NCBI RefSeq assembly: GCF_000282455.1
Contig: NZ_AKJG01000155.1
Coordinates: forward strand, 25,928-89,927
DNA length: 64,000 bases
Direction of reading: 5' to 3'
DNA from: Pseudomonas sp. GM74
Lineage (GTDB): Bacteria > Pseudomonadota > Gammaproteobacteria > Pseudomonadales > Pseudomonadaceae
A program made the translations under genes and the position numbers. Under the pieces are notes generated by a model. It was not told the origin of the DNA and searched no databases. It saw only the letters and a program-made list of their open reading frames with translations. Positions 54,401-61,441 of the stretch are shown in pieces (positions within the stretch are counted from its first letter, which is position 1; each line of letters begins with the position of its first letter).

Positions 54401-54501
54401 AGCGGCAGCTTGCTCCAGGCCTGGAAGCCCAGCAGCACGATCAACAGACTGACCACGGTAGCGAGAACCGGACGGCGGATGAACGGGTCGGTAAAAGCCA
54501 T
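51475..54501 (-). CDS. mexW: RND multidrug efflux pump inner-membrane subunit MexW
   Basis: This 1008-residue proton-driven RND pump of the AcrB/HAE1 family exports drugs together with an adaptor and an outer-membrane channel. It starts MAFTDPFIRRPVLATVVSLLIVLLGFQAW. Two large periplasmic loops and 12 TM helices are evident, and the proton-relay Asp pair lies in TM4 (LAIGLVVDDAIVVVENIHRH). Gene order after colRS and before the imelysin cluster matches PA4375 (mexW) in P. aeruginosa, which supports the symbol. No outer-membrane factor gene is adjacent; OprM is the known partner in P. aeruginosa. Confidence 0.88.
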   Translation of the reverse strand: MAFTDPFIRRPVLATVVSLLIVLLGFQAWSKLPLRQYPQMENALITVTTAYPGANAETIQGYITQPMQQSLASAEGIDYMTSVSRQNFSVISIYARVGSNSDRLFTELLAKANEVKNQLPQDAEDPVLSKESADASVLMYISYFSKELSNPQITDYLSRVIQPKLATLPGMAEAEILGNQVFAMRLWLDPMKLAGFGLSASDVTNAVRQYNFLSAAGEVKGEYVVTSINANTELKSAEAFGTIPLKVDGDSRVLLRDVARVEMGAENYDSISSFGGTPSVYIGIKATPGANPLEVIKEVRKIMPDLEAQLPPNLKGEIAYDATLFIQASIDEVVKTLFEAVLIVIVVVFLFLGALRSVVIPVVTIPLSMIGVMFFMQMMGYSINLLTLLAMVLAIGLVVDDAIVVVENIHRHIEEGKTPLEAAIEGAREIAMPVVSMTITLAAVYAPIGFLTGLTGALFKEFALTLAGAVVISGIVALTLSPMMCAFLLRHDENPSGLSHRLDMIFERLKRRYQSLLHGTLNTRPVVLVFAVIVLCLIPVLLNFTKSELAPDEDQGIIFMIANAPQPTNLDYLNTYTDEFVSIFKAFPEYYSSFQINGFNGVQSGIGGFLLKPWDDRSRTQMAILPEVQAKLEKIPGLQIFGFNLPSLPGTGEGVPFQFVINSANDYELLLQVVDRVKKRAKESGKFAFVHVDLAFDKPEVVVDIDRAKAAQMGVSMQDLGGTLATLLGEGEINRFTIEGRSYKVIAQVERPFRDNPDWLNNYYVKNTKGELLALSTLITVTDRARPRQLNQFQQLNSAILSGVPLVSMGEAIDLVRQIAREEAPAGFAFDYAGASRQYVQEGSALWVTFALALAIIFLVLAAQFESFRDPLVILVTVPLSICGALIPLFLGWSSMNIYTQVGLVTLIGLISKHGILIVEFANQLRKDKGLTAREAVEEAAAIRLRPVLMTTAAMVFGMVPLIIASGAGAVSRFDIGTVIATGMSIGTLFTLFVLPCVYTVLAKPDKP

Positions 54502-54514
54502 GGGAATTCCTTGA

Positions 54515-55663
54515 TCAGTCCGCGCGTGTCGGGCTGTTCTGCCCGGCCAGGGTCTTGTCGTCGCTGATGGCAACGCGTGAGCCGTTATCCAGTTTGAGCT
54601 GGCCGGCGGTCACCACTTTCTCGCCGCTCTGCACACCTTTGGTGATCATCACTTGCCCGTCGCGGCGTTCACCGGTCTCGACAAAACGCCGTTCGGCGAT
54701 CAGCACCGGCTGGCCCTTGTCGTCCTTTACCAGGCTGCCATCCTCGGCCTTCTTTGGTGTGGCCACATACACCGAGTTGCCGTAGAGCGTGTAGGTAATC
54801 GCGCTTTCCGGTACCACAATGCGCGGCTGCGGGTCGGGCAGGAGCACCTGGAGGCTGGCGAACATGCCTGGCATCAACTTGCCATCGGGGTTGGCCAGGG
54901 TGGCGCGGACCTGCACGTTACGGGTGCTGTTCTCGACTTTAGGGTTGATTGCACTGATGGTGCCGGGGTACTCCAGGGTCGGATACGCCGCGACAATGAC
55001 CTGCACCGGCTGGCCAAGCGCAATCTTCGGCACCGACTGCTCGGGCACGAAAAAGTCGACGTACAGACTACTGAGGTCTTGCAGGGTGGCGATCATGGTG
55101 CCGCTGGCCACATAGTCGCCGACGTCCACCTGACGAATGCCGATGGTGCCGCTGAACGGCGCGATGATGCGTTTTTTCTCGAGCGCGGCCTTGAGCTGAT
55201 TGACCGTGGCCCTGCTCTTTTTCAGGACCGCCGAGAGTCGGTCGAACTCACCTTTGGAGATCGCCTGGCTGCCCACTAGCTGGCTGCCACGGTTGTAGTC
55301 CAGCTGGGCCAGCCCGAGGTCGGCCAGGGCGGTTTCGAGCAAGGCGCTTTCCACGGCGCTGTCGAGCCGGACAATGGGCTGACCGGCCTTGACCTTCTGC
55401 CCTGACTCGAACTGGACATCGATGACGGTGCCATCGGTCTCCAGGCTCAGGTCCACGCCCTGCAATGCCTTGAGCGTGCCAACGGTGGGCAGACGGACTT
55501 GCCACGGGCGCTCGGTGGCGGTGGCCACGGCAACGCTGATGGCCGGCCGGGGCACAGAGAAGCCTTGAACCATCGTGTAGATCGAGAAGGCTTTGTATGC
55601 AGCCAGGACCAGCACAATCAGTAGAACCACACCCAACATGATCAGCATGCGGCGACGCAGCAT
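54515..55663 (-). CDS. mexV: RND efflux periplasmic adaptor subunit MexV
   Basis: The 382-residue membrane fusion protein bridges the RND pump and the outer-membrane channel. An N-terminal TM helix (about 6-26, MLIMLGVVLLIVLVLAAYKAF) is followed by a lipoyl/biotinyl-like domain (VDLSLETDGTVIDVQFESGQKVKAGQPIVRLD), a short alpha-hairpin, a beta-barrel (APFSGTIGIRQVDVGDYVASGT) and a membrane-proximal domain. It is the first gene of a two-gene operon, 13 bases before mexW. No regulator gene adjoins it. Confidence 0.88.
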   Translation of the reverse strand: MLRRRMLIMLGVVLLIVLVLAAYKAFSIYTMVQGFSVPRPAISVAVATATERPWQVRLPTVGTLKALQGVDLSLETDGTVIDVQFESGQKVKAGQPIVRLDSAVESALLETALADLGLAQLDYNRGSQLVGSQAISKGEFDRLSAVLKKSRATVNQLKAALEKKRIIAPFSGTIGIRQVDVGDYVASGTMIATLQDLSSLYVDFFVPEQSVPKIALGQPVQVIVAAYPTLEYPGTISAINPKVENSTRNVQVRATLANPDGKLMPGMFASLQVLLPDPQPRIVVPESAITYTLYGNSVYVATPKKAEDGSLVKDDKGQPVLIAERRFVETGERRDGQVMITKGVQSGEKVVTAGQLKLDNGSRVAISDDKTLAGQNSPTRAD

Positions 55664-55864
55664 ATTCCAGTTCCTTGGAGAGAATCAGGTGAGACAGCGG
55701 GGCACATTACCGGGAGTGTAGAGGGTAATCCAACTGCCGTTTTTACAGGTTATGAGGTATTAGAGGGGTGAAAGCCTGAAAAGATTCGCCGCTTCGGGTC
55801 GCGCCTGCGGGGTATACGTCATCCCGATGCAGGCGCGGCCCAGGGGGGCGATCTTTTCAATGAT

Positions 55865-56965
55865 TCAGGCCATCAGGTGCAGATGGTTGTCCCAGAGCCC
55901 TGCGGGTAGCTCCAGTGGTTTTGCGACCAGGTTTGTCTGGCGGCAGTCGTAGTAGCGGCAGCGCCCCTGGCCCGAGGTCACGACAAAACCATCGGCCACG
56001 ACTCCGACCCCGGCGCAATCGGGCAGTGGCGCGTCAAGGCGTACTTCACCGCTGTCCAGGTCCCAGATGAAAAAGCGGTTGCCCCGCGGTGCGGTCAACG
56101 CTACCAGGCGCAAGTCGCTGTGTACCGCGACGCTGGCGGTGTAGTGCCCCATGGCCTGCAACTGGTGCTCGGGCACCGGGAACGCGACGAAGGGCTGACC
56201 GGGCCGCTTGATCGCCAGCAACTCCGACGACTCGTGAGCCGCGCCCATGAACTGCTGGCTGGCGACGATGGTGCCGTCGCTGGCGATGGCCAGATGACGC
56301 ACGCTGTTCATCTGCTGGGCGAGGGTTTCCTTGCTCAGCAGGGTGCCGTCACGATGCATCAGGACCAGGCTCGGTTCCATGGCGTTGAGATTCATCTCCA
56401 CCCGGCTTTCGGCCTCGGTGCGAATCCCGCCGTTGGCCACCACCAGGGTTTCGCCATCGGGCATCCACGACACCTGGTGCGGACCGAGGCCGTGGGTGGA
56501 AATCTCACCGCTGTGCACCAGCCGTTCGCCTTCGAATCTGTACACGCCGAGCAGGCCGCGACCCGGATCGGTGGTGTCGTTTTCGGTGGCGTACAGCCAG
56601 TCGCCGCTGTGGTGAATGACCGCGTGCCCGTAGAAGTGCCGGTTCGGCTGTGACACCAGGGTTTGCAAGAGTGCACCGTTGCGCAGGTCGATCAGGTAGC
56701 TCTCGGTCCCCGGACGGCGAGCGACGAACAGCGCGATCGGCAGTGTCGGGTGGTTGACGATGTCGTGGCAACGCTGGCCGACCCGGGTGGCAAACACCTG
56801 GGTACCATCCAGACGATAACCGACGGCGTAATGCTGGCCGTCGGTATCGTCCCGTGCCGAAAGCAACAACGGACTCTTGTCCTTTTGCCTGAACAGCTTC
56901 CAGCCACCCAGCGTCACTGCACCCAGCAACAAACTACCTAATGTCAGAACCTGGCGTCGCAGCAT
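55865..56965 (-). CDS. DUF1513 exported protein, possible Tat substrate
   Basis: The 366-residue protein belongs to DUF1513, whose function is unknown. ATG 56965 is chosen because GAGGGA lies seven bases upstream. The N-terminus MLRRQVLTLGSLLLGAVTLGGW has paired arginines before a hydrophobic stretch, which may be a Tat signal or anchor. The rest reads like a beta-propeller with repeated strands (HDIVNHPTLPIALFVARRPGTES, GHAVIHHSGDWLYATEND, GPHQVSWMPDGETLVVANGG). It is the last gene of an operon with an imelysin and a di-heme protein, 14 bases after the former. Confidence 0.85.
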   Translation of the reverse strand: MLRRQVLTLGSLLLGAVTLGGWKLFRQKDKSPLLLSARDDTDGQHYAVGYRLDGTQVFATRVGQRCHDIVNHPTLPIALFVARRPGTESYLIDLRNGALLQTLVSQPNRHFYGHAVIHHSGDWLYATENDTTDPGRGLLGVYRFEGERLVHSGEISTHGLGPHQVSWMPDGETLVVANGGIRTEAESRVEMNLNAMEPSLVLMHRDGTLLSKETLAQQMNSVRHLAIASDGTIVASQQFMGAAHESSELLAIKRPGQPFVAFPVPEHQLQAMGHYTASVAVHSDLRLVALTAPRGNRFFIWDLDSGEVRLDAPLPDCAGVGVVADGFVVTSGQGRCRYYDCRQTNLVAKPLELPAGLWDNHLHLMA

Positions 56966-56979
56966 GGAACCGTCCCTCA

Positions 56980-58044
56980 TCAGTCACCGTCGTTGGCGTT
57001 GAAGCCCAGTTGGATGCCCAGCGCCTTGGCCAGGTCGGCCTCGTGCAGGCGGTGCACGACGTTGAGGCTGTCATACAGCTCGTTGAGTCGCTGGCGGCCG
57101 GCCTCGTCATTGAGCATGTCGGTCAACGAGCGCTGGTTGCCGGCGAACAGTTTCAGCGAGGCGGCATAGGCGGCGTCGATCTTGTCGGCCAACGGCTTCT
57201 GTTCGCTCGGCAACAGTCCGCGCAGGCCTTTGTTGTCCACACCTTCCCAGACCGTTTTGGCGGCCGCGAGGCTGGCTTCCAGGCTGGTCAGGGAGGCCTG
57301 GCTACGCCATGCATCGGCCTGGAACGGTTGCGGCACGCCCTTGCTCTGTCGGCCCATTGGCGTGCCGAGTTTTTTCTTCAGGGTGTCGATGGCGGTGACT
57401 TGCACGCGTAGCAGGTCGGCGATCGCTTCGTGGGAGTCCGCATAGCGCTGGTTCGGGAATTTGCTCATTTGCGCGAGCATGCCGTCGGTGTTGTTCCAGG
57501 TTTGCAGAATCTCTTCGGCCAATTGCTTCTGGCGTTCACCGATGGCGACCAGCAGCGGGCAGTATTTGCTCTTCTGCTCAGGGTTGGCCACGTCAGGCTT
57601 GCTGTCGAACAGAATGTATTCGTAGGCCGAGAGACCCTGTACCACAACGCTGGACTTGGTCAGGGCGGCGGCATCGATTTGCGGCTGGGCGGTGACCAGT
57701 TGCTCGACCTGACGGCCGACCAGGTTTTTCTTGTCCGGCCAGAATTGCACTTGCCACGAACGGTTGCCTTCGGCCAATGGCCCGATCAGCAATGGTTGCA
57801 GCTCGGCCCAGGCTTTTTGTGCATGCAGGAAGTCAGCACGGGCGGTTTCCAGGTTTTCCTTGCCTTCGCAGTAGGCGAGGGCGCTGACCGCCAATTGACG
57901 ATCGGCTTCAACCCAGCGGGTGTAGGTCGGCAGGATCACCGACTTGGCGATGGCCGCCGACGTGACCGCTTGCGGGTCCTGGGGCGAGCAGGCGCTCAGG
58001 GCGAGGGCGGCAAGGCTGGTGAACAACAGTTTGGGACGGAACAT
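56980..58044 (-). CDS. Imelysin family lipoprotein (degenerate GxHxxE motif)
   Basis: The 354-residue lipoprotein has a lipobox LSAC with C19 as the lipidated residue. The body is all-helical and matches the imelysin/EfeO-like (M75) fold (TYTRWVEADRQLAVSA, FLHAQKAWAEL, MLNDEAGRQRLNELYDSL). At the place of the family motif GxHxxE it has G137-L-S-A-Y-E142, with Ser instead of His, so metal binding may be altered. It lies 27 bases after the di-heme gene and before the DUF1513 gene, in one operon. Confidence 0.88.
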   Translation of the reverse strand: MFRPKLLFTSLAALALSACSPQDPQAVTSAAIAKSVILPTYTRWVEADRQLAVSALAYCEGKENLETARADFLHAQKAWAELQPLLIGPLAEGNRSWQVQFWPDKKNLVGRQVEQLVTAQPQIDAAALTKSSVVVQGLSAYEYILFDSKPDVANPEQKSKYCPLLVAIGERQKQLAEEILQTWNNTDGMLAQMSKFPNQRYADSHEAIADLLRVQVTAIDTLKKKLGTPMGRQSKGVPQPFQADAWRSQASLTSLEASLAAAKTVWEGVDNKGLRGLLPSEQKPLADKIDAAYAASLKLFAGNQRSLTDMLNDEAGRQRLNELYDSLNVVHRLHEADLAKALGIQLGFNANDGD

Positions 58045-58071
58045 GTCGGGCTCCCGCGAGTGGAATGCGTG

Positions 58072-59499
58072 TTAAAGGGAATTCAGGAACGCCAGCAGCG
58101 CGGCGCGTTGCTCGGCATTGAAAGACAAAACCTGTTGCTGCGCCGCTTGTGCCTCGCCGCCATGCCAGAGCACGGCTTCGAGCAGGTTGCGGGCGCGGCC
58201 GTCGTGCAGGAATTGGGTGTGGCCGCTGACCGCTTGTGTCAGGCCGATGCCCCACAACGGCGCGGTGCGCCATTGACGGCCGCTGGCCTGGAATTCGCTA
58301 CGGTTGTCGGCCAGGCCGTCGCCCATGTCATGCAACAGCAGATCGCTGTACGGGCGAATCACTTGATTGGCCAGTTCAGGTTCGGCGGCGTTGGCGGCGG
58401 TGGTGTATTTCGGTGTGTGACAGGACTGGCAACCGGCCTGATAAAACAAAGTCTTGCCGGCCAGCACTTCTGGCGCGTTGACGTCACGGCGGGCCGGAAC
58501 GGCGAGGTTACGGCTGTAAAACAGCACCAGGCGCAGGATGTTGTCGCTGACTTCCGGCTCGCCATTGGGGCCGTTGCCACTGGGTGCCTGTTTGCAGGCC
58601 GTTTGCGCGTCCGTGCAGTCATCAAAGGGTTTAAGGCTGGTCGTGAGCCCCATATCTCCCGAAAACGCGTGGACATTCTGTTGATTGAGGTTCGGTTGCC
58701 CAGCTTTCCAGCCAAATCGTCCCAGTACGGTCTTTTGCCGGGCGTCATCCCAGACCCGGTTCGGTTGCCCGCTGATGCCGTTGTTCGCCTTGGCCTGTGC
58801 TTGGGCATTGGCCAGTATCGCCTCGTCGGGAATCGCTTCGAGCAGGCCCAGGCCAATCATCGGCGGCGCTACGCGGGCCGAGAAACGGGTGTCGGGGTGC
58901 ATCGGGCCGTAGCCCAGCTGGGTGATGTTCAGCCTTGGTTTGCGCAGCTCGACTTCGGTGCCGTCCTTGAAGCGAATCGGCACGGCGGTGTAATCGACCC
59001 GCACTTTGCCTTCGGGGGCCACGCCGGGGACGGCCATGTCCTGGAACTGGCCGCCGTAGACGGGCTCCGGCACCACGCCGAGCTGTTCGATGACCTTGGC
59101 ATACGCCGGGGCGTCGGGAATCGACAGGCGTACCAGCATCGACACAGCATTCACATCGTCGGGAGTCGGCGGATGGCCGCGACCGTCCTTGATGTGGCAG
59201 CCCTGGCAGGCATTGGTGTTGAACAGTGGACCGAGGCCATCGCGAGCGGTCGTCGTCGACGGGGCGATCACCCAGGGGCTGCGGAAGAAGCTGTTGCCGA
59301 CACTGAAATCCACGCGCCGTGACGGCGGCAGGTTCGCCGAGGGCATGGAAAACGCGTTCTGATCGGTCTTGCGCACCGTCGCACTGCCGCCGGAGCGGGC
59401 TTCACCGGGTTCGGCCCGGGTGAATTTCGGGGCGTCATCGCAGGCACTCAGGCCCAGGGCCAGAAACAGCGCGGACAAGCGAAGAGGCAGCGAGGGCAT
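58072..59499 (-). CDS. Di-heme cytochrome c oxidoreductase, DUF1111 lipoprotein
   Basis: The 475-residue protein begins MPSLPLRLSALFLALGLSAC with lipobox LSAC (C20). It has two c-type heme sites, C98-Q-G-C101-H102 and C357-Q-S-C360-H361, and the DUF1111 features GNSFFRSPWVIAPSTTTARDGLGPLFNTNAC and LLHDMGDGLAD. Family members are called thiol oxidoreductases or di-heme peroxidase-like proteins, but the real substrate is unknown. It probably faces the periplasm and exchanges electrons with partners there. It heads the three-gene run DUF1111-imelysin-DUF1513. Confidence 0.9.
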   Translation of the reverse strand: MPSLPLRLSALFLALGLSACDDAPKFTRAEPGEARSGGSATVRKTDQNAFSMPSANLPPSRRVDFSVGNSFFRSPWVIAPSTTTARDGLGPLFNTNACQGCHIKDGRGHPPTPDDVNAVSMLVRLSIPDAPAYAKVIEQLGVVPEPVYGGQFQDMAVPGVAPEGKVRVDYTAVPIRFKDGTEVELRKPRLNITQLGYGPMHPDTRFSARVAPPMIGLGLLEAIPDEAILANAQAQAKANNGISGQPNRVWDDARQKTVLGRFGWKAGQPNLNQQNVHAFSGDMGLTTSLKPFDDCTDAQTACKQAPSGNGPNGEPEVSDNILRLVLFYSRNLAVPARRDVNAPEVLAGKTLFYQAGCQSCHTPKYTTAANAAEPELANQVIRPYSDLLLHDMGDGLADNRSEFQASGRQWRTAPLWGIGLTQAVSGHTQFLHDGRARNLLEAVLWHGGEAQAAQQQVLSFNAEQRAALLAFLNSL

Positions 59500-59621
59500 C
59501 AGATATCCTGCAAGACGAGCAAAACGAGGGCGCAAAGTCTAACAGGGGATGGGAATTTGAATAAGAGGAATTATCGTTTGCTTGATGTGGGGCAGGGTTT
59601 TCACTTGAGACCGCGGCGCAG

Positions 59622-59717
59622 CCATCGCGGGCAAGTCACGCTCCCACAGGGATTGGAGGTGTACACAGAGGCAGTGAACGCCAGCGAACCTGTGGGAGCG
59701 GGCTTGCCCGCGATGGG
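59622..59717. repeat. REPIN between imelysin A and the di-heme gene
   Basis: CCATCGCGGGCAAG and the opposed GTGGGAGCGGGCTTGCCCG unit are separated by about 50 bases; the left unit carries a small change. Confidence 0.85.
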
Positions 59718-59744
59718 GCCATCAGCATCACCCAACGATCAGGC

Positions 59745-59777
59745 AAAAAAAAGGCGACCCGAAGGTCGCCTTTTTCA
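59745..59777 (-). terminator. Terminator after imelysin A
   Basis: Stem AAAGGCGACC/GGTCGCCTTT, loop CGAA, with eight T residues on the minus strand. Confidence 0.9.
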
Positions 59778-59792
59778 TTCAGCCAGCGTTGA

Positions 59793-61142
59793 TCAGAATT
59801 CGTGATCAGCGTTGTCCGGGTTCAGGTCGTTGATGCCCAGTTTGCCAGCGGCGGCTTCGATCGAACCGGTCTGCTTGACCAGGGAAGCGATGGCGTCACG
59901 GACGATCTGGTTGCCTGCGGTGTTGCCGGCAGCGATCAACTGGTCGTAGTGCTCACCCTTGTTGGCGTGGTCGACCATGACCTGAAGCTTGGCTTCGGTG
60001 GCGGCCAGGTCGTCTTTGAGCGCGGTGTCGGCAGCCGGATCGGCCTTCGCCACCAGGGACGACAGGCTGGCGCCGGTCATTTTGGTGCCGTCGACACGGG
60101 TGTATTCACCCAGGTACACGTTACGAATGCCCTTGGCATCGTAGAAGTGCGAGTTGTGGGTGTTGTCGCTGAAGCAATCCTGTTCGTCTTCCGGGGAGTT
60201 GGCTTCCAGGGAAACCTTCATGCGCTCGCCCGCCAGTTCGCCCAGGGACAGACTGCCCATGCCGAACAGCATTTTGCGCAGGCCGGTTTCAGCCGGTTCC
60301 GCTTCCAGGGTGGCGCGGTAGTTGTCGGCCACGTTCGGCTTCCAGTTACCGACCATTTCTTCCAGGTCGCTGACCAGCAGCTGAGTTACGGACTTCAGGT
60401 AGGCACGACGACGATCGTTGTGACCGCCGGTAGCGCCTTTGCCTTCCAGGTAGTCCGAAGCCGGACGGTTGCCGGCACCAGGGCCGGTACCGTTCAGGTC
60501 CTGGCCCCAGAGCAGGAATTCGATGGCGTGGTAGCCGGTGGCGACGTTGGCCTCGGAACCGCCCAGCTCGTTCAGGCTGGCGAGTTTTGCCGGGGTGATG
60601 TCCTTGACATCGACCTTGTCTTCGCCGATCTGCACTTGAGTGTTGGCAATGATGTTGGCAGTGGCGCCAGGGTTGCCCAGGGCGTGTTCGTAGGATTTGT
60701 CGACGTAGTCGATCAGGCCTTCGTCCAGTGGCCAGGAGTTCAGCTGACCTTCCCAGTCGTCAACGATGGTGTTGCCGAAGCGGAACACTTCGCTCTGCAG
60801 GTAAGGCACGCGAGCGGCAACCCAGGCAGCCTTGGCGGCTTTCAGGGTGTCGTCGTTCGGTTTGGCAAGGAAGGCGTCTACGGCGGTTTGCAGGGTCTTC
60901 GCGGTGGATTCGGCATCGCTGTAAACGGCGAAAACGATGTCGGCGTAATGGGCGACAACGGCTTTGGCGGCGGCTTCGTCGACTTTACCGGCAGCGGCAG
61001 GCGCAGCGGCTGGAGCAGCCGGGGCAGCCGCAGTGCTGGCAGCTGGCGCGGCAGCTTTTTCTTGGTCTTTGCCTTCGCCGCAACCGGCGAGGGAAATAGC
61101 GATGGCCAACAGACTGGCGGTAGCCAGAGGCATACGAATCAT
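59793..61142 (-). CDS. Imelysin family lipoprotein with intact GxHxxE motif
   Basis: This 449-residue protein begins MIRMPLATASLLAIAISLAGC (lipobox C21); in-frame ATGs at 61133 and further upstream are alternatives. A low-complexity Ala/Pro linker covers about 29-52. The imelysin fold follows, with the motif G203-Y-H205-A-I-E208 that gives the family its proposed metal site. The P. aeruginosa relative IcmP (PA4370) was reported as an insulin-cleaving metalloproteinase, while other relatives (EfeO, IrpA) act in iron uptake. A Fur-like palindrome lies 57 bases upstream, so iron control is likely. Confidence 0.9.
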   Translation of the reverse strand: MIRMPLATASLLAIAISLAGCGEGKDQEKAAAPAASTAAAPAAPAAAPAAAGKVDEAAAKAVVAHYADIVFAVYSDAESTAKTLQTAVDAFLAKPNDDTLKAAKAAWVAARVPYLQSEVFRFGNTIVDDWEGQLNSWPLDEGLIDYVDKSYEHALGNPGATANIIANTQVQIGEDKVDVKDITPAKLASLNELGGSEANVATGYHAIEFLLWGQDLNGTGPGAGNRPASDYLEGKGATGGHNDRRRAYLKSVTQLLVSDLEEMVGNWKPNVADNYRATLEAEPAETGLRKMLFGMGSLSLGELAGERMKVSLEANSPEDEQDCFSDNTHNSHFYDAKGIRNVYLGEYTRVDGTKMTGASLSSLVAKADPAADTALKDDLAATEAKLQVMVDHANKGEHYDQLIAAGNTAGNQIVRDAIASLVKQTGSIEAAAGKLGINDLNPDNADHEF

Positions 61143-61198
61143 GGCGAACATCCTGCTTCGATAGGGGTGGAGTCGTGCTTGCACACGCAAAACTGCGA

Positions 61199-61223
61199 CA
61201 TAATGCAAATCTTTCGCATTATG
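61199..61223 (-). promoter_or_regulatory. Fur-box-like palindrome before imelysin A
   Basis: CATAATGC and GCATTATG are exact inverted halves nine bases apart. The centre TGCAAAT-C-TTTCGCA fits the 7-1-7 Fur pattern TGATAAT-N-ATTATCA at most outer positions. Confidence 0.6.
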
Positions 61224-61295
61224 TGTAAAGGGTTGTACCTGTAAATATTTCTTATTCAGCGGGTGTTTTGCTGCAAATCAAAAGACCGCAGCCTT

Positions 61296-61426
61296 GTAGC
61301 AGCTGGCGAAGCCTGCGTTCGGCGGCGCAGCCGTCGTGAGATCAGGCACCTCGGTGTGTCAGGCGAACTGCGTCGTCAGGGTTTACGACGGCTGCGCCGC
61401 CGAACGCAGGCTCCGCCAGCTGCTAC
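61296..61426. repeat. Long inverted repeat, GTAGCAGCTGGCGAAGCCTG family (copy C)
   Basis: Arms as in copies A and B, with small differences (GGCGGCGCAGCCGTCG in the inner part). It lies between imelysin A and the bifA stop codon. The 299-base gap otherwise holds the imelysin promoter. Confidence 0.88.
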
Positions 61427-61441
61427 AAAGGCTGCGTTGTT

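Noticed and set aside
57430..59322. Plus-strand open frame of 630 codons opposite imelysin B and the di-heme gene
   Set aside because: The minus-strand genes have lipoboxes and heme motifs; the plus-strand translation has no features.
59802..61244. Plus-strand open frame of 480 codons opposite imelysin A
   Set aside because: Gly/Val-rich shadow of an Ala/Pro-rich gene.
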